The translations under genes were made by a program, and so were the position numbers. A stretch of DNA of 64,000 nt from Onchocerca volvulus (lineage: Eukaryota > Nematoda > Chromadorea > Rhabditida > Onchocercidae). Shown here in pieces: positions 36,033-48,060 of the stretch; position 1 is the first letter of the stretch, and every line of letters starts with the position of its first letter. Location: positions 6,742,158-6,806,157 of the forward strand of contig HG738140.1 of the NCBI GenBank assembly GCA_000499405.2, given 5' to 3'. The notes below the pieces were generated by a model. That model was given only the letters and a program-made list of their open reading frames with translations. It was not told the DNA's origin and searched no databases.

Positions 36033-38702
36033 TATATATGTATAATCATTCATATCCGGAAAGTCGCAGAGTTTTCTTGTTCATGATACAAATTGTAGAT
36101 CAGCAAAAAGAGAGTTTTTTTCTGAAAAGAAATATTTATTTTACAAAAATAACAAATAGAAATTTGGAATAAATCGCGGTTTAGACTTTTTGTCACTAAA
36201 GTTTGTTCTCTAATAATTCGAATTATTCCAAATAAATTTTTTTGTTCGTTATTTTATTACTTCATTATCATTTTTAATGATAGCGAATGAAATGTTTGAT
36301 CATAATAAACTAATTAGTTGAATAAATGCAGAATTTCTTGGTGCAAAAGTAATAATAAAGTAGTGAAATAATAAGAAAGAAAATTTTAATGTATTTTTCT
36401 TTATTTCATATTTTCCTTATAATGACTGAATGTTATGTTACCAGAAAATTACTATTATTTTCGCAATTTCGCTCTATATCTTGTCATTGTAAGAGAACTA
36501 ATTAAGCCCTCTGTAATTAAACAATCATCTTATTAGTTTAACAAATATGAAAGATACGATCTATATTTATTATCTTTAATTACTTCATTAGTATATTGTG
36601 AAGGAACAAAATTTTGTCACCAGTGTATACTTTAAAATATTTAAGTAAAATCTGTTTAAATTTCATTTTATTTGCCAAATTTTGCAATAACAGTTTTATC
36701 AATTTTATAATATTTGCAGCTTTAAATTCCGGACTTATCTCAGTCGATAGAATTTCATTTATGATAAAATTCAAACTTGATATGATACTTTTCATTTATC
36801 ACAGATAATAATATTCATCAATACAACTGTCACCGATAATTGGTTTCAATTTTATGAGTTTTTGGAATCAAAAAAAAAAAAAAAAGATGCATCAGAACAT
36901 TTTGATCGCGAATACATAATTAAAATATATTCTGTGAAGAATTAAATCTATGTTCGAAAGAGCAAAAGTTATTTTTGCGAAAAATTTTAGATCTTTTAAT
37001 TTTCTATTCAAAAAAAAAAGGAATTCAGCTTTCTCGAAAAGATCTTAAATAACACGGTTCCCCATTTTAAAAGTATGTTCCAGGAGAGAATCGAAATACA
37101 AAAAAGTTATAAAAATTGCTTTTAACTACTCATCGACAGTATTTGTTTGCTTTCTGTTCGTATCAAGAATTAATCATATTTTAATTTATCATTTAAATTT
37201 CGATACGCTTTATTGCCATGCATTTTTCTACATTCATATATAGTTATCTTTTTCACTTAACTTTGGACAATTAGAATAAAAGTTCACTTTCGGATAACAG
37301 TGATATAAAAATTCTTAATAACTTCTTTTCTGAAGTATTAAAATATTAAGGTTCCATCTTCTTACTAAAAATCATTAAAATGAACAGATAATGTAAAAAC
37401 TGAAGACAGAAACAAGAAGATGTTTTAAAATCTAAACAATTTGTTAACCTTAAATGTTTATCAGACCTGATTTATTGATTATTGCAAGTTAATATTCATT
37501 TAATCAACTTACATCCTATCTAGTCAGCGAATAATGCCGCAATCAAATTATTAATTTTCTAGAAGAAAATAATAAATAAAGATCGGAAAACCGATATACT
37601 TACTCCGTATTCGTCACAAAAAAAACATCGAAAAGTTTATAACTACGATGAATGAAGAAAATAAAAGGATCATTTCAGCGTTGCAATCGATGGTAGTATT
37701 CATAATTCTGGTAACACCACAGTAAAACGTCGCGATAGATTTGAAAGAGGAAACTGATATTTTAAAAAAAAAGTGATGTGAATCAACGTCATCCAGACAT
37801 CAATATAATACCGTTTATATCTTGAAGTATGGTATTCTATCGTTAATTTTTATAAAAAAAAAAAAAAAAAACTCAAAACATCAAAGTTTTGCAAACAAAT
37901 GTACTGGTGACCATATCAAGCTAAGTTTCAAATTTGTTCCTTCCATAGTTATTTTTAATCCTTTTGTCATTTTTTAAAATAAGAGATAAAGCCGATAATT
38001 TCTACTAGTAAATTAAATTTCAAAGGCTTAAGTACACAGTCTGAAATATTTAAATAGATTATAAAAATACAAATAGTCACATTCTGAACTTCGTTATCAT
38101 TTTTGCATTTTATTGGCTGGTTGGGTTTCATTTTTTTCTCTCTCTTAAGCATTTTGAATTCCGTATCAATAGAATGAAATCTGCTTCCTAATTAATTGCG
38201 TAGTCGTATTTTTTTTTCTTTTTTTCGATTAATATATGACAATAAAATGTAATTCAAAAAAAGAAAAATATTGCACTTCTGAAAAGTTTTTTCCATCATT
38301 ATCATGAAAATAACAAAAATACTCAATTAATTAGATAATTAATATGATAGTGTATAGATTTCGGAGATTTTCATGCGAAACCCAAAATTTATAAAGAAAA
38401 TTCGAAAAATGAAACATAAAAAAGCAAATAAAAAAAGTTTTTTATAAAGAACGTAAAATTATGAAACAGTTTTCTCATAATAACGATATCTTAGTAAAAA
38501 TTTTTGAACAATTAATGATCGATAAAATTTTATTTTTTTGGTCTAAAAATTGTTATGAGTGATTTGAACAAAATTTCAGCTCAAATTTTATTTGGATTCA
38601 AATATATCATTAATTTGGAATATGCGGAATATTCATATATTTCGCAAGTATATAAACAGTATTCCAGATTAATTTATTCTCGTATTTCAGAAATTATTAT
38701 TG
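36033..38702. other. Gene desert, middle part
   Basis: AT-rich sequence without recognisable genes; A runs occur at 36870-36885 and 37855-37871. Open frames on both strands overlap each other at 36580-36808 and look like chance. Confidence 0.5.
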
Positions 38703-38888
38703 ATGAAATTTATTGATTTTTTGATTCATCCAAAACTGAACTTATCCTTATGTTTGTCAACTCTTTTAAATTCCGGATTAAAGGTCATTATTATTATTAC
38801 AACTTTTGTCTTGCATAATTCATGTAATCCAGTAAACTCTCAAAATTACAAACTAAAACAATTAATAAAAGGAAATATTCGCAAATAA
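38703..38888 (+). CDS. Possible short secreted or membrane peptide (61 aa), doubtful
   Basis: A strong acceptor, TATTCTCGTATTTCAG, ends at 38690, and an ATG follows 12 nt later at 38703. The frame encodes MKFIDFLIHP, a hydrophobic stretch (KVIIIITTFVL) and a basic C-terminus (KQLIKGNIRK). It could be a small gene, the first exon of an unseen gene, or chance in AT-rich DNA. No family is recognised. Confidence 0.15.
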   Translation: MKFIDFLIHPKLNLSLCLSTLLNSGLKVIIIITTFVLHNSCNPVNSQNYKLKQLIKGNIRK

Positions 38889-38905
38889 TTGATGAGATAA
38901 TATAG

Positions 38906-39180
38906 ATTATCGAGGATAAGGGAAATTTCGAGAGAATTTTGCAACTTGAGCGGCGTCGCCGATCTTCTTTAACTGTGACAGTGATTGAGATTTCTTGCTT
39001 GTCGTTTTGTTACGAAACTTTGCGATATCTCGTGGTAGCACATCCTTTCAAATGATCTCATGCTCAAGACTCTCTTCTTATTTATAGAGGTGAGATCCTG
39101 ATAGAGCATTGATCTATAAGAGAGCGCCTCTGTTAGAGCATAAGAACGCGACTTTATTGGCGTTTACCTACACTATAATA
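38906..39180 (+). other. GC-richer island with open frame
   Basis: This 275-nt stretch has visibly more G and C than its surroundings. After an acceptor-like AATATAG, 49 codons stay open from 38906 to a TGA at 39053, including LQLERRRRSSLTVTVIEIS. A TATTTATAGAGG follows near 39078, then TAGAGCA-type short repeats. It may be an exon, a decayed LTR or a regulatory element; I cannot decide. Confidence 0.3.
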
Positions 39181-40651
39181 TAGAACAAAGATTACAGAGC
39201 AGTTTGACCAAAGAACAGAGAAATCATTTATTTTCTGATCATTTATTTTTTTCATACTTTTTCCATCAAATAGACTGAAATTAATGAAATGGATAAAAAA
39301 GATAAAGTATTTTCGTATAATTGTAATTGTTGGATATACTTTTGAAATGATTTATTTTTTTAAATTTTTGAAAAAAAAAGAAAACGAAAATTTTTAACAC
39401 TAATATGTAACATATCGTTATTGAATGCGTATACTGACAAAAAACGAATTATTATAAAAGCAAGAAAAAAGAGTTTAATCGATTTTTTTCACATTTTTTC
39501 TTTCCCATTTGAAATATATTTTTGCGGCAGGAAAAAAAACTTCGCATTTCCTTTTCTTTGTCTAAATTAATTGAACTTTATTTCAGCTTATTCTGAAAAA
39601 ACACTTCGGAATGATTTTGATGCTTAATTTTTTTGTTTGGAGAACTTCCAAACATTTTCGAACTCATCTATTACTAGCATTAAAATATTTGAATTTTCAA
39701 AATTATTTAAAAATCAGCTCATGCAATTAGCATTAGCTGATCGTAAGGCATAGATTTATTAAGATCTTATTAATCTAATTAATTTTAAAGGCGAATAGTA
39801 AATGCTTGTCAGTAATAGATTTATCAATTACAAACAACAAAAATAACACATAATTTTATCCATAATTTCAGCTTATCCGGTGGAAGTGTTAAAATCGATA
39901 AAAAAAAAGTGATTCAAACTCATATCGTCAAAATATTTTTGGTGTCTCGTTTGCAATTCGTTAGCAGATGTGTAAATTGGTGATAAACATGTTATATCAA
40001 TATTTCTATATGTAATCGCTTAAACTTTTAAGTATATTTTATGATATAAAATAATTCCGGAATGATTATATTCAAATTTATGCTTTTCGATTCTCTAGTT
40101 TTCAAGACAACTATATCGATTTTATTCCATCAACTTTACAGTATGTTACGGGACGATCAAAAATTACATTATCAACTGCAATTTTATTTAATATAACTAG
40201 CTAATTTTATAAAATTTGAAAATTTCATTTAATACTATATTTTCCTTGATAAGATGATAAATATTTTTTCCTAATCATCACGAACCGTTTTTTTTTTCCG
40301 CATATTTAATATTTCGTTTCGAATCTATTGAGTATTTTTCAACGATAGTTAAGGAATTTAAAAACAAGGAATGAACGGCTGAACAAATTATATAAAATTT
40401 ATGGCAAACATATGGAATTTGAAGGATTAAAAGAGATCAAGAGATAACTATGATTTTCAAACAAGAAAATCGCTGTTGTTGAAAATCGGTATATTAGATA
40501 TGATCTGAGATTTTGGATGATCGATAGAGGAAGGCTTGTTAGCAATATATTGTTTAGTTCCATCACACTGTAATGTAAAAGAATTAATTATTGATGATTG
40601 TTCAACAAAAAAATTTTGTAAAATATGGCTAATGTTGAAATTTAACAAGTT
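39181..40651. other. Downstream flank of the NKAIN gene
   Basis: About 1.5 kb of AT-rich DNA just past the NKAIN stop. A further open frame of 63 codons on the minus strand (40457-40648) directly follows the NKAIN stop but cannot be joined in phase by any GT-AG pair I could find, so it is taken as 3' UTR. Confidence 0.4.
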
Positions 40652-43600
40652 TCAAAGTTTAATTTGTTTCTGCCATAGTTTGATTCCCAGCTTATAAAAA
40701 ATGAATACCATTATATCTTCGCCATATTTGGAATAAATAGGTTGTTGTCGTAAGAAATTTGGAGATTTGTGATTGCAGTTTTTACTGAAACTAGTAAGAC
40801 CGTAATATTCATTGTTAATCATATTAGTAAAATCGAAGGTCAGCTCATTTGACTGGCAATTCGCCAAGGCATTGTTTGTAGACGAACGTTTTAAATTTTG
40901 TTGTTGAATTTGTTCCGCTGTTCCAACAGATAATGTCTGAAAAATTCCATCAAAAAAACTAAAATACTATTTGAAATCATTTGTTTTTCCAAAGAACTGC
41001 TTACTAGTTATTTAAATACATTGTAATTATAATATATTTCTAGCTCTATAAATTTTTTGATGAAATTTGAGACTTGAATTTTTCTTCAAAATGAAGAAAA
41101 AAAAATGAAAATTGTGATTTGTTGACTATAAAATTATATTTATTTCATATTTATGAAGATTTTAATTCTTTTTTTTTTGCTTCGTTTTGTTTTTGATTTG
41201 ATAGTAAATTTGAAATTAATAATTGATTTTCAAGGAATAATGAATAGAATTTTTGTTTTTTTTTCCTTTTTGTAAAATACAATGAACACTTTTACTTGTT
41301 TTGATATCCTTTGTTGTTGTTGTAGATATCGTTGGATAAGATCAGTATGACAATTGCGATCATTATCATTACCATTATTATCATCATCATCATCGTCATC
41401 ATCAATATGATTATGTATTCGGAGCAATACATTACTTTTCGGATCGAATGAGACTAATGATTTTAAATTACTGTTTGACGAATTCTTGAGAGCGTTATTT
41501 GTCCGTAAATGATCTATCAAATTTGCCTATAAATTGAAATTTAAAATGTTAATAAAATTTTAAAGAATTTAAAAATGAATATAGTAAGGAATACAAAGAA
41601 GTCTTTTTCGTCCAATGATTTTTAACAATGATAGATAGGTTAATATTCTCAGCAACATGATATATAATTTACTGCACCTCTTCACGTGATAAAATTTGCC
41701 TTACTCCTTCGGTTGTTGGCATTTTAAAACTTTTGAAACTTTCAGTACGACATACACATCCTAAATTTGTTGCTCTATCTGTTGTTATTTGTGATCCTTC
41801 CGAAGTAGGAAACATATTTGTAAGACCTGAAATAACATATCAAGAAATTATGAATTTTTCGAAATTCTTATTGATTAATAACAAATAGATGAAAATTATT
41901 AGCGACAGCATTGATGTAAATTTCAGAAGATATCAATTCATTCCAATTAAGCTCTTTTAATTAATACATTTATTGTGCGCATAAATCAGCAATGTTTGAC
42001 ATACTAGAAATTTCTTCTTAAATTAATATTTTTATTCATAAATTCATTACTTCCTTGAATAAGAATGCGTCCCATTTTTTGGCATTCATTTTCTAAACCA
42101 ATCATTGACTGCGAACGTTTCGCAACAAAAGGCTTCTGAAATTCAAAAATTTGGAAAAATATTCAAAAATCAACTTAAGCTAACGGCAATTTGAAAATTT
42201 ACTCTGCTCGAAATAATTTTTTGCTAAAAATTTTTCAAATTTCTTTCTTCTGTTCATTCATTCTTACCAGGAAAAAAAAAGGACCGATCAACTAACTAAT
42301 TAAATGAAAGCTAATTTTTCAAATATTCAGATCTGCAAATTAAACTTTTATGATATTTCAGAAATAAATTATTGAACCTGGAAATTATGAGGATTTCGAC
42401 CAGCAGTGATTACTTCTTTATGACATTTTTTGAAAGGTTTTTCAGCAGAATTTCTTATATAACCATTCTCAGGCCTAGCATATTCATTAGCTCCTCGACC
42501 GATTAAATTAAATATTTTCTTCGAATATCCCTGACTGCAATATTTTTTTTTAATCATTTGAAACTTAAATTACTACCTAAATAATCAATTGTTTATCGAT
42601 CAACTAATAATTCGAATGGTCTATTACAGAAATCATAAAAATTTGCATTGCCGGAAAAATTCGAAAATTAATATAAACAGGAGGTGATAAAGTTCAAGAA
42701 GCGCTTAGTTTCAAATAGACCAACCAGTCGGTAAACATTTTTCCTCCCAAAACATTAGACGAAAGGTAAAACATGTTTCCAGCTGAAACGGTGATCATGT
42801 TCATCACCAAAAGGAGAAACACATTTCATGATGAGCATGATTGCCGCCAAAATATTCAGATTAATTGGGAAACAAGAGAAGGTCGAACAATCGAGAGGGA
42901 CAATTTGGAGATCAGGAAAGAGGGAAGGATCCCAGAAGGATATATAAGAATCGGACTTTGGCGAAGCATCATTTTGGTCTAGCAAATTCTTGGGCACAAA
43001 TATTTGGCTATGCATATCAGCTTCAACAATGAATGTTTTCTACAACAATCGGCAATCTTTGACGATTATTCTGCTTTGCCAGCAACAAAGGAAGAATAAT
43101 TCTGTGATCAGTTATCTTTGATATTCTTCAATAATTGTTTGCATTATTCAGTAAGAAGAAATCTATCCAGCAATAAAACCTTTTCTCACCAAATATTCGT
43201 TTTGATTATGAATTTAATCAGCGCATTCTATCATCTTATTTATATGGTTAACTATTATTCAAGTCGAGTTTCTTTTAAAATTATTGATTATTCTTAGTCG
43301 TTTTTCATGCCTGATAAAATTTTTTTACGCTGCTCAATATCATTTCTTATTAAATTATAATATTGGTAATTCAATCTAATATTTGAATAGTTGAATACTT
43401 TTCATGAAACAACAATTAATCCACTCACTTATACACTTTGTTGTTATTCATTTCATCACTCATGAAATGATTGATGTGGAATTCTCTACCAGTAATCATA
43501 TTATTAATTGGTTTTTCAATCCTTAAATTATAAATTTCATTAATATAGTTTAAAAAAAAAAAACCAATATATATTTTTTATATTCATATGACATTAATCA

Positions 43601-45749
43601 ATTTTGAATTTTTCAAATTTATCATTATGTGCAATTTTTTAAACTCATTTGATTATGCTGATGTCTAGCTAAATTAACTGATTAATTAATGAATAACTAA
43701 ATTAAATAACTAAATTAACTAAATGGATAACTAAATTAAATAAAAATAATTAGTGAAACATGTATAATTAATCGATTATTGAAAATTTCTAAACTGTAAT
43801 AATTTAATAATAAAGTTTGAACGAACTTTTTATTGCAATTTCGTTTTGGAAAGAGAATTATCGATAGAATGATAGAAAGATTAGCCAATAAAATATGCAA
43901 AAGAGCTTGAGCACTTTCAATATAATAATATGGCACAATGCATGATAGCTGTATCCAACGAAAATTCGTCATATTATAATACGATTTGCAAGATGGCGTA
44001 TATCGGAGAAAAAAACTGAAAATTATTAGAATAATTAGTAAAAGAAATAAAACAAAATTTCATCCCAAACTTCTCTTAAAAATATATTTTTGAAAGGTTT
44101 TTAGAGAATTGAAGACTTCTCGGAATAAATGTTTTTGCTGTGTGATGAAGACTTTGTTATGATGTAATTTATCGCCACAACTATGTTACAATGGTTGATA
44201 TTTCCAAAATATTTCTATAATACAATGATCTTTGGTCATTTCATCAATTCTGTGTGCCAAAAAAAAAAAAAAAAACAATTCCCGTTTCTCCGACAAACCT
44301 AATGTTTATCTTAATAAGAAATAAAAACGATAAAACAACTCAATAGATTAAGATATCACTTTTATTGTATTATCAGTTATATAAATAATTTAGAATTTAA
44401 AATTTTAATGCTTCGTTTTTTTTCTTTTTTTCCATACTAGAATTTATAAAATATGAAAATTTCAATTTTTAATTGTATTTGGTGTTCTTTTTTGAATAGT
44501 ATTTACGATAATGATTCAAATAATAAAATTTACTAAATTAAAAAATTTTAATTTCAATTTTTTTCTTTCATTTTAAGAAATAATAACTTTAACTATACTG
44601 TGCATTTATAAAATGTAAAACTTTTGGATCGCAATCTTTTATTCGATTTTTTTCGGATAATATTTGTATTAATAATAATCTCCATAAGTGAATAATAAAA
44701 ATTTTTTGCAATTTTTTGTCACATAAATTTGACTATGGTACTTTCTTTTTAACCTGAAACAATTGCATCACTTTAAATTCATAATAGTTATTTATCTATT
44801 GATTCATTATTAAACTAAGCTCCGATATCAGTTTTAGGAAATTCAATGATCCGATCAAGCGATTATCATCGATAGAATTGAAATTTTTATTTCATTTTTT
44901 ATCACATCATAATTTTTAAAAAGCAGGAAATTTTTACCTGTAAGAGTAAGGAAATCCAGCACTAAGTATTGGTATATCACGACTGATACTAAAATATTCA
45001 TTGTACCATAGAATAAGCGCAATATTATACAATACAGAGATAAAACTGAGTACCATAAAAACTATTAATAATTTTTTTTGCCAATGAACAGCTGCTATTA
45101 GTCCACAAATGCATGAAAAAACCTGAAATTAATTCAACAATTTTTTTCCCTTTTTTTTTTATAAATCAATTTTTATACAACAAAAATTATGATTCAGAAT
45201 TCAAATGAAATCAAAATTTCATAAGTAACATCGAGAAATTTGTATTTCTTTTTCGACTTATTTTATATTTTTCGAACAAATAAAATTTGCGAAATGCTAT
45301 TGATGGCAAATTTTCAAAAATTAACAAATTACTTCAATATCTTTTCTTTTTCATTTTTTTTTTTTTTTTGATATTCTTTCTTTTTATCTGTATATTTATT
45401 TGATTTTTAAATTCAAGTGGGATTCCAATCAAAATTATTTGGTTACATTTTTCAAACCCTTCCAAGTTTGGATTTTAGGTTAAACTTTTGCTTCAATTAT
45501 CAAAAAAAATTTTTTTCTGAAATTTTAAAATTTCGATGTATGAAAAAACTGATTAAATGAATCGAAGTTATATAATAAGTTTTAAGAATGTAACTTTAAA
45601 GCGAAATAAACATTTACTTGAAATGAATTAAAAACAATTGGTATCCACAATTTACCGATCGAGTCGAAAATAAGTCGTACCACCGTTAGTAGAAACCAGA
45701 ATGAAACAACAAACAGATACCAAGCTCGCGAATTTCGAGAGCAACACAT
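40652..45749 (-). CDS. NKAIN-family membrane protein with long C-terminal tail
   Basis: NKAIN proteins bind the beta subunit of Na+/K+-ATPase in the plasma membrane of neurons. Nine exons in coding order, 45618-45749, 44938-45122, 43827-44015, 43429-43521, 42378-42534, 42051-42135, 41678-41826, 41296-41526 and 40652-40936, give about 501 residues in matching phases. The first 160 or so align with NKAIN: MCC start, helix one running into RLIFDSIGKLWIPIVFNSFQ (family: IFDFLGYQWAPILANF), helices two and three (VFSCICGLIAAVHW, VLYNIALILWYNEY), then TPSC and a fourth helix after PYYYIESAQALLHILL (family: YIEALSSALQIFL). Vertebrate members are near 200 residues. Here some 330 extra, probably cytoplasmic residues follow, with eight Asp in a row and poly-Gln. 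Exon 3's donor (GTTCGT) is weak, and the exact 3' end is uncertain. Confidence 0.8.
41361..41404. repeat. Coding triplet repeat (poly-Asp) in NKAIN exon 8
   Basis: A CATCATCAT-type tract on the plus strand encodes eight consecutive Asp followed by Asn/Asp-rich sequence on the minus strand. It keeps frame with flanking coding sequence. Confidence 0.8.
42640..43200 (+). mobile_element. Possible solo LTR inside NKAIN intron 4
   Basis: This insertion-like block is clearly richer in G and C than the introns around it. It has an LTR-like order: TATATAAG at about 42941, roughly 230 nt of transcribed-type sequence, then AATAAAA at about 43175. No reverse transcriptase or integrase lies nearby, so it would be a solo LTR. 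I could not define TG...CA ends or a target-site duplication, so this is a suggestion only. An internal open frame (42773-42982) resembles nothing known to me. Confidence 0.25.
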
Positions 45750-46745
45750 TAATGTTTTCGGTTAATATTTCAAATTGATCATATTTTAGATATTCCCTAG
45801 AAAAAAAAAATTAGAATCCACTTTTTTGATTATTTAAGTATTTTTAACTTTGAAAGTATAACACAGTACTGTGGAATACACTGAAGATGTGTACATATCA
45901 AACTTATATTTAGTCACACCTTAAACAAACGAATTTTTGAATATATTTAATTAATCAAGGTAGTTAAAACAAGTTAAATTAATCGTAACAAATTATAAAG
46001 GAAAATAACATGCAAAAAAAATAATAAAATGGGACAAATAAAAAACGCGGATAAATTACGTAAATTACGGCCTTTTAATAATTCAAATTCGAATTAAATT
46101 CATTCAAAAAAAAATTTAATTCCAATTTATTCATGGAAAATTGATAATTATAGATGATCGGTGTAAGGGACGTTTTAATTGAATTATGCAGAAATAACAT
46201 TTCTTCGGCTAACTGTTGTTAAATTTTTTTTTTTTTTTTTGCCAACAGAAAATTTTGTTGGAATTTCTTCAATCATTATAATTTATTGCATTAAAAATTT
46301 ACATTGTGTCATTCTTGCACGAAATCAAAAAAACAAAAAAAAAAAAAAGAAAAAAAAGAAAAATGATTCGAAAAAAGTAGAAATTTTCCAAATTTATATT
46401 TATTTGGCCGAAAGAATGTTAAAAAATAATTATTACTTTCGAATAGAAGAAAATTAAAAAGCTGCGGTCAAGAATTTTTGAAATTTTAAACACATCCATT
46501 TATTTGAAACATTATTTTCTTCGTCATATGTTATAAGACAGTTACAATCCATCATTCAGTTGCATTCAGAGAAAAATAGAGCAAATTTATAATTTTAATT
46601 GAACAAAAAAGAAGTAATTCGGCGAAAAATAAGATAGTATTAATATGGAATATTAATATTACTATATTAAGATAATATATATAAACAAATGAAATTAAAA
46701 ATTCAAATTATTTGATATTCAGAAAGAAAAAAATTCATCATCTAT
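45750..46745. other. Upstream flank of the NKAIN gene
   Basis: About 1 kb of AT-rich sequence with A and T runs. It should contain the NKAIN promoter, but no element is recognisable and no convincing trans-splice acceptor lies just before the ATG. Confidence 0.4.
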
Positions 46746-46747
46746 CT

Positions 46748-48060
46748 AAATAAATAAAAATGCAAATGCTACTTGTTATCCTGAACGGATCTCCGCAAGT
46801 TCTCCATCGATTCTTTTCAAATTTTGATACAACCTTGTATCCCAATAGGCCATGATTTTTATATAGACATACTTTTTCTCATGTTTCACGTCCGTGACAA
46901 CTAAAAGTAAGCGAGGGGGTGAAGTTTATTGACTCCATCTTTCTTCCTCTCACTGTCCCTCTATGTCCCATCTCTCTCTCTTTCTTTCTTTTCCTTAATA
47001 ATTATTATTATTATTGGTAATTAATAATAAAAATAAGTAACAATAAGTAGTAGTAAATAATAATAAGTATTAATAAGTAGTAATAAATAATCTATGTAAA
47101 TAAAAATGTAAATCGTTGCTGTGGTTTGCCAAATAATTTTGCAACCTCTCCACCGATTGCTTTCAAATCTTGGTATATAGACATACTTACTTTTTTAACG
47201 TGTCACTTCCGTGAAAATTAAAGTTAATGAGCAGATTAAATTTTTCACGACACTCTGCACCATGCCCTCATGAGTGGACTGAATTTTTTGCCTTCGCCCT
47301 GCACCGCTCCTCCATGAGCAGACAGAGAGCCTACTTTCTGCATTGGCCGCGTCTACTTACTGCAATGTTTCAAGTTCTTCACTGATTGCTTTGAAATTTT
47401 CATGCAACGTTGCATTCGAATGGGCGAGTGTTTTTAAAACGACAAGAAATTTAAGCTTTTTGTTTGTTTTTTTCTTCATGAGAGATGTAATTCGTTTACT
47501 TTTTGACTTGTGGAAAATGAAGTTGCATCGCAGATATGTCGAGATCATGACAGTGTATAATGAAATGTTTCCTTCAAGTAATTTGTGAATTATCTCTTCT
47601 GATATTAGGCTAATGAATTGCCTCTTTGTTGTAAATGTTCAGTGTTCATTTTGACACAACTTTTCAAGTGTTAACCCATTGATTTGAAATTTTGACACAA
47701 CGTTGCATTCGAGTAAGCACGTTGTTTTTGTATAGATACAACTACTTGTTTTACCTGTCATACCTGTGACAAATAAAAGTAAGTGATCGGACTAAATGTA
47801 TAAACCATGCTTAATTTCTGCAAAGTGGACGTGGTCTTCATATGCAACGCTCAGTACGCTCGATAAAGTCTGCGCGTATTCCAATGTAGCGTTTTGTTGA
47901 AATTTCAAAGCAATAAGTAAGGACTTTCCGATACCTATGATTTTGGATTAAAATAGATAAGGCGCGTGTCTTTCGGAGGTAAGATTTTGAACAAACGAAT
48001 ATTGAAATTTTTATTTATATAGACTAACTAGGATCGGATACGCTAAGCGTGGCTAAAGTT
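46748..48060. mobile_element. Degenerate repeat element with direct and inverted modules (possibly Helentron-like)
   Basis: At least four related modules recur: about 46750-46910, 47095-47235, 47340-47560 and 47630-47790. Shared wording is AAATGYAAATS, then CCRATTGCTTTSAAATYTT, CAACGTTGCATTCGARTRRGC, TATAGACATAC and YYYGTGACAA. An inverted copy lies at about 47880-47930 (GTTTTGTTGAAATTTCAAAGCAATAAG). The right end carries a short hairpin, ACGCTAAGCGT, at about 48039. It is GC-richer than its flanks and has no open frame of size. The 'bind-site question' type of internal sequence and the 3' hairpin recall non-autonomous rolling-circle elements (Helentron/HINE), but that class assignment is inference; a satellite-like family is the alternative. 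Confidence 0.45.
46990..47092 (+). repeat. AAT/AAG-type microsatellite within the repeat element
   Basis: Runs of TTATTATTATTATTGG followed by imperfect AATAAGTAGTA/AATAAGTATTAATAAGT units separate the first and second modules of the element. Confidence 0.7.

Noticed and set aside
36580..36808. Overlapping frames on both strands in the desert
   Set aside because: Mutually antisense, AT-rich, with no splice or start context. Best explained by chance.
40457..40648. 63-codon minus-strand frame following the NKAIN stop as a possible final exon
   Set aside because: The acceptor CATTAG near 40623 would need a phase-2 donor, and the only good donor in exon 9 (after GEDIM) is phase 0, which hits a stop.
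42773..42982. Overlapping open frames on both strands (plus 42773-42982, minus 42755-43015)
   Set aside because: They lie inside an NKAIN intron within the LTR-like block. Neither resembles a known protein, and overlap on both strands suggests a by-product of GC-richer sequence.
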